A program made the position numbers and the translations under genes. DNA of 8,374 bases, from the NCBI GenBank assembly GCA_012841005.1, contig DUVO01000063.1, positions 1 through 8,374 on the forward strand, in the 5' to 3' direction. Positions 6,381-8,374 of the stretch are shown here, in pieces (within the stretch, counting starts at the first letter, position 1; the number at the start of each line of letters is the position of its first letter). A model generated the notes under the pieces. That model saw only the letters and a program-made list of their open reading frames with translations, was not told the origin of the DNA and made no database searches. Source of the stretch: Bacillota bacterium (GTDB taxonomy: Bacteria; Bacillota; DTU030).

Positions 6381-6421
6381 TAACACTATCTAAGTCATGA
6401 GCCTTTGGGATTTGGTAAAGT

Positions 6422-6449
6422 CCCCTGGTCTTGCCGGTGGGTCCAGGGG
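6422..6449 (+). repeat. Inverted repeat (hairpin) between aroA and aroC
   Basis: CCCCTGG at 6422-6428 and CCAGGGG at 6443-6449 are perfect 7-base reverse complements with a 14-base loop, in the 98-base gap between aroA and aroC. No T-run follows, so it is unlikely to be a strong intrinsic terminator. It could be an RNA-processing or mRNA-stability element inside the operon, or chance. Confidence 0.45.
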
Positions 6450-6478
6450 CGAAACTTACTGGTGGCGGAGGTATGACC

Positions 6479-7633
6479 ATGTTGCGTTATTTAAGTGCTG
6501 GTGAGTCCCACGGAAGGTGCCTTACGGCCATAATTGAGGGTTTGCCGGCTGGCCTTCCCCTTGCTTTAGACCAAATCGACCGGGAATTGGCCCGGCGGCA
6601 AAGGGGTTACGGCCGGGGGCCGCGGATGCAGTTGGAACGGGATCGGGTGCAAATCCTGGCTGGCCTGCGAGGCGGGAAAACCCTGGGCAGTCCCCTGGCC
6701 ATGCTAATTGAAAACAAGGACTGGCCCAACTGGGAGAAGGCTATGGACCCGGTCTCAGTTTCAGCCGGGGATATGCTGACCAACCCCCGTCCCGGTCATG
6801 CCGACTTGCCCGGTGTATTAAAATACCGGCAGCAGGATATCCGCAATATCCTGGAGCGGGCCAGTGCCCGGGAGACGGCCATGCGTGTCGCCGTCGGGGC
6901 GGTGGCCAAAGCCCTCCTGGCCCTTTTTCAGGTGCAGATTGTCAGCCATGTGGTGGCCATTGGGGAAATAACGGCAGCAGCTGTGACAGCACCCCATGGA
7001 GGTTTGAGTATTCTCGCCGATAAATCCCCTGTCCGCTGTCTGGACCCGGAGGCGGAAAAGGCCATGATGGCGGCCATCAGGACAGCTCAAGAAGAAGGGG
7101 ATTCCCTGGGAGGGATCTTTGAAGTAATAGTTTTAGAAGTCCCCTGGGGCTTGGGGAGCCATGTTCATTGGGACCGGAAACTGGACGGCCGCCTGGCCCA
7201 GGCCATTGTCAGCATCCAGGGGGTCAAGGGGGTGGAATTCGGGGCCGGTTTTGCCGGCACTAGACTTCTCGGAAGCAGGTTTCATGACCAGATTGTTCTC
7301 GACTCGAGGAGGGGATTTGGCTTCACCAGTAATAATGCCGGGGGGATACAGGGCGGAATGAGCACTTCGGCTCCCATTATAATCAGAGGGGCTATGAAAC
7401 CGATCCCCACCCTGGCAAGACCATTGCAAACCGTTGACATAAGAACCAAAGAGGCGACCACAGCCAGCGTCCAGCGCACCGATAGTTGCGCCGTCCCGGC
7501 GGCCAGCATTGTGGCCGAGGCGGCGGTGGCCTGGGAGTTGGCCGTTGCCTTTATGGAGAAATTCGGTGGTGACTCCCTGGCGGAAATCAGGGATAACTAT
7601 ACCCAGTACCTACAGGCCCTGGCTGAATGCTAG
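6479..7633 (+). CDS. aroC: Chorismate synthase
   Basis: Chorismate synthase removes phosphate from EPSP by trans-1,4-elimination to make chorismate, using reduced FMN without net redox change. The chosen start is the ATG at 6479 (MLRYLSAGESHG), six bases after GGAGGT (6467-6472). The ATG at 6473 would directly touch the ribosome binding site. The resulting 384 residues are normal length. Signatures are AGESHG (His11), RRQRGYGRGPRM (39-50) binding phosphate and FMN, NPRPGHADLPG (His107), KYRQQDIRNILERASARET (115-133), SNNAGGIQGGMS (284-295) in the flavin site, and VQRTDSCAVP (331-340). Both catalytic histidines are present. It ends the recognisable aromatic operon. aroB, aroE or aroK, which follow aroC in many bacteria, do not appear in the remaining 740 bases. 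Confidence 0.97.
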   Translation: MLRYLSAGESHGRCLTAIIEGLPAGLPLALDQIDRELARRQRGYGRGPRMQLERDRVQILAGLRGGKTLGSPLAMLIENKDWPNWEKAMDPVSVSAGDMLTNPRPGHADLPGVLKYRQQDIRNILERASARETAMRVAVGAVAKALLALFQVQIVSHVVAIGEITAAAVTAPHGGLSILADKSPVRCLDPEAEKAMMAAIRTAQEEGDSLGGIFEVIVLEVPWGLGSHVHWDRKLDGRLAQAIVSIQGVKGVEFGAGFAGTRLLGSRFHDQIVLDSRRGFGFTSNNAGGIQGGMSTSAPIIIRGAMKPIPTLARPLQTVDIRTKEATTASVQRTDSCAVPAASIVAEAAVAWELAVAFMEKFGGDSLAEIRDNYTQYLQALAEC

Positions 7634-7678
7634 GGCTTTAATAACAGTTGACAATTGTTACAATTGAAGTAAGGCGTA

Positions 7679-7698
7679 GGTGCGACCTGTGGTCGCCC
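7679..7698 (+). repeat. Short palindromic element resembling a REP-like interspersed repeat
   Basis: GCGACC (7682-7687), loop TGT, and GGTCGC (7691-7696) form a perfect 6-bp stem. It extends to 8 bp if T7681 is bulged, with GG at 7679-7680 pairing CC at 7697-7698. The GTAGG-GCGACC-GGTCGC-CC pattern resembles small GC-rich palindromes scattered through intergenic regions of many bacterial genomes. The assignment to such a family is from memory, and only one copy is in this window. Confidence 0.5.
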
Positions 7699-7886
7699 GT
7701 CCCCTCGAAAACAGCATTGAGAAACAAGATAAAAAGAGCGCAGACAATTAATTATCATCCCTCTACTGTAGCTGGCTGCCAGCATGGACATCTACTCTAT
7801 TTTGACAAGGTGATTCTGCCCAAAGGGGTTAAAAAATTGCCTCGAGGGTAATAATAAATGAGGGAGTCCTGCCCGAGGTAGAGAAA

Positions 7887-7914
7887 TTGCTGTCATATTG
7901 GTAAGAATTATACC
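7887..7914 (+). promoter_or_regulatory. Weak candidate promoter for the zinc-ribbon/YtxH-like pair
   Basis: TTGCTG at 7887-7892 and TATACC at 7909-7914 are separated by 16 bases and match the sigma-A boxes at 3 of 6 and 4 of 6. GTCATATT at 7892-7899 also looks like a sigma-E-type -35 element, but no good sigma-E -10 box follows at the right distance. Either reading is tentative. Confidence 0.25.
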
Positions 7915-7921
7915 CATGGAT

Positions 7922-7963
7922 CTATCCAGGATTGGGGACAGGATATACTTAATCCTATCCAGG
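7922..7963 (+). repeat. Direct and inverted repeat cluster upstream of the zinc-ribbon gene
   Basis: CTATCCAGG occurs at 7922-7930 and again at 7955-7963, a spacing of 33 bases. Between them AGGATT (7928-7933) and AATCCT (7951-7956) are inverted repeats, and GGATA (7941-7945) can pair with TATCC (7956-7960). The cluster lies 40-80 bases before the gene start and could be an operator or a leader hairpin. The function is unknown. Confidence 0.45.
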
Positions 7964-8004
7964 GTGCGGTTCCCTATCTTTGTTGGTGGAAGGAGTTTTT
8001 TGCT

Positions 8005-8175
8005 ATGACCTGTCCCGTCTGTGGTGGCCGGGATGTTGGTAAAGTTGGGGCAAAACAGTATTACTGCCGCGAATGCTGTGTTGAATTTGTGGTCCGGCGC
8101 GACCGGATCCAGGTCTACCAGGTTGAAGACGACGGCACTTTGGTAGAAGTGGCAGAAGTTGAGGCCTTGGGATGA
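8005..8175 (+). CDS. Small zinc-ribbon protein of unknown function
   Basis: This 56-residue protein starts at an ATG preceded by GGAAGGAG (7988-7995, nine bases away). Its N-terminal half has two cysteine pairs, CPVC (Cys3, Cys6) and CREC (Cys21, Cys24), separated by 14 residues. This is a rubredoxin/TFIIB-type zinc ribbon that should hold one zinc ion. An extra Cys25 follows directly. The rest is acidic (VEDDGTLVEVAEVEALG) and hydrophilic, with no membrane segment or signal peptide. Such ribbons bind nucleic acid or proteins, but nothing here tells which. The stop overlaps the next start by four bases (ATGA), so the two are probably translated together. I do not recognise a named gene. Base and codon use match the neighbours. 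Confidence 0.82.
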   Translation: MTCPVCGGRDVGKVGAKQYYCRECCVEFVVRRDRIQVYQVEDDGTLVEVAEVEALG

Positions 8176-8374
8176 GAAAGGGGGGTAAAAAAGTGCGGGG
8201 TTTTTGGCAAGGATTACTGCTCGGCGGCTTAGCAGGAATAGTTGTGGGGGTTATGACCGCTCCCCGGCTGCAGGAGGAAATGAGAATGCCAATCTTAAAG
8301 AAGGGGGAGCAGATAAGTACCCTCGCCCAGAGGGCGATCCGAGGTGTGCAGGAGAATGTGGGTGAGATGTGGCA
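8172..8374 (+). CDS. YtxH-like small membrane-anchored protein, N-terminal part (3' end outside the window)
   Basis: Sixty-seven codons are visible. A basic N-terminus (MRKGGKKVRG) precedes one Gly-rich hydrophobic segment, about residues 11-30, ending in TAPR, then an amphipathic charged stretch. A short positively charged lead, a glycine-rich transmembrane helix and an A-P-[KR] boundary are typical of YtxH/gas-vesicle-like small proteins of Firmicutes, for which no precise function is established. The helix probably anchors the protein with the charged tail in the cytoplasm. The ATG at 8172 overlaps the previous stop (ATGA) and has GAGG at 8161-8164. The in-frame GTG at 8193 has a purine-rich AAAGGGGGG site seven bases upstream and is a real alternative, giving MRGFWQGLLLGG. 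The family call is by pattern only. Confidence 0.7.
   Translation, partial: MRKGGKKVRGFWQGLLLGGLAGIVVGVMTAPRLQEEMRMPILKKGEQISTLAQRAIRGVQENVGEMW

Larger units (their letters stand above)
7634..8004 (+). other. Non-coding region between aroC and the zinc-ribbon gene
   Basis: I see no convincing gene in these 371 bases. Near the 5' end is TTGACA at 7648-7653 with no matching -10 box, overlapping two CAATTG palindromes (7652-7657 and 7661-7666). A palindromic repeat-like element sits at 7679-7698. A small perfect hairpin GCTGG-CTG-CCAGC lies at 7771-7783. CCTCG at 7840-7844 can pair with CGAGG at 7874-7878. Towards the 3' end are a weak promoter candidate and a cluster of short repeats (7922-7963). 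No stem with a T-run was seen after aroC, so the operon end is not obvious. The one open frame (7648-7851) has a TTG start, no ribosome binding site and runs through the repeat. Confidence 0.6.

Noticed and set aside
6431..6478. Upstream starts for aroC, at 6431 (ATG) and at 6473 (ATG)
   Set aside because: The first falls within the hairpin gap and has no proper site; the second directly touches the Shine-Dalgarno. ATG 6479 fits both spacing and the MLRYL N-terminus.
7648..7851. 67-codon open frame starting with TTG
   Set aside because: No ribosome binding site, no recognisable domain, and it runs through the palindromic repeat; probably spurious.
7892..7921. Sporulation sigma-E promoter suggested by GTCATATT
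   Set aside because: The -35 match is good, but the segment at the expected -10 distance (CATGGAT) agrees poorly with CATACAAT; kept only as a weak alternative.
1..8374. Mobile element, CRISPR array, toxin-antitoxin, defence or biosynthetic novelty
   Set aside because: No transposase, integrase, repeat-spacer array or unexplained large open frame is present; all large frames are housekeeping enzymes.

Overview
The window looks like chromosomal DNA of a moderately GC-rich anaerobic Firmicute (class Clostridia; the Moorella/Desulfotomaculum side of the tree fits best). This rests on strong AGGAGG-type ribosome binding sites, TTG/ATG starts, gene content and gene order. It is an inference, because no marker gene such as rRNA is present. 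Every gene found lies on the + strand.

Bases 1-2874 hold a sulfur-trafficking operon. It starts with the C-terminal end of an Rrf2/IscR-type regulator with Fe-S cysteines. A NifS/IscS cysteine desulfurase, an IscU/NifU-type scaffold and the tRNA 2-thiouridylase MnmA follow. The desulfurase supplies persulfide sulfur, IscU builds Fe-S clusters, MnmA uses the sulfur for wobble-uridine thiolation, and the regulator presumably senses cluster status.

Bases 2875-3193 are a long non-coding leader. It contains a good sigma-A-like promoter, an imperfect 14-nt direct repeat, an intrinsic terminator with a possible competing pairing, and a perfect 10-bp inverted repeat that brackets the Shine-Dalgarno sequence and ends on the base before the aroF start. 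It is the least ordinary part of the window and looks like a regulatory leader for aromatic amino acid synthesis.

Bases 3194-7633 are a tight aromatic operon: aroF (type I-beta DAHP synthase, Thermotoga-like), tyrA (prephenate dehydrogenase), aroA (EPSP synthase, class II-type motifs) and aroC (chorismate synthase). Together they cover the entry step and the last two steps to chorismate, plus the tyrosine branch. The middle shikimate genes (aroB, aroD, aroE, aroK) and chorismate mutase are not here.

Bases 7634-8004 are non-coding, with a small palindromic interspersed-repeat-like element and short repeats. Bases 8005-8374 hold a 56-residue zinc-ribbon protein overlapped by 4 bases (ATGA) by the start of a small membrane-anchored YtxH-like protein that runs off the end.

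I found no mobile element, CRISPR array, defence system, RNA gene or clearly new enzymatic system. The most promising undescribed elements are the aroF leader and the small zinc-ribbon/YtxH-like pair.
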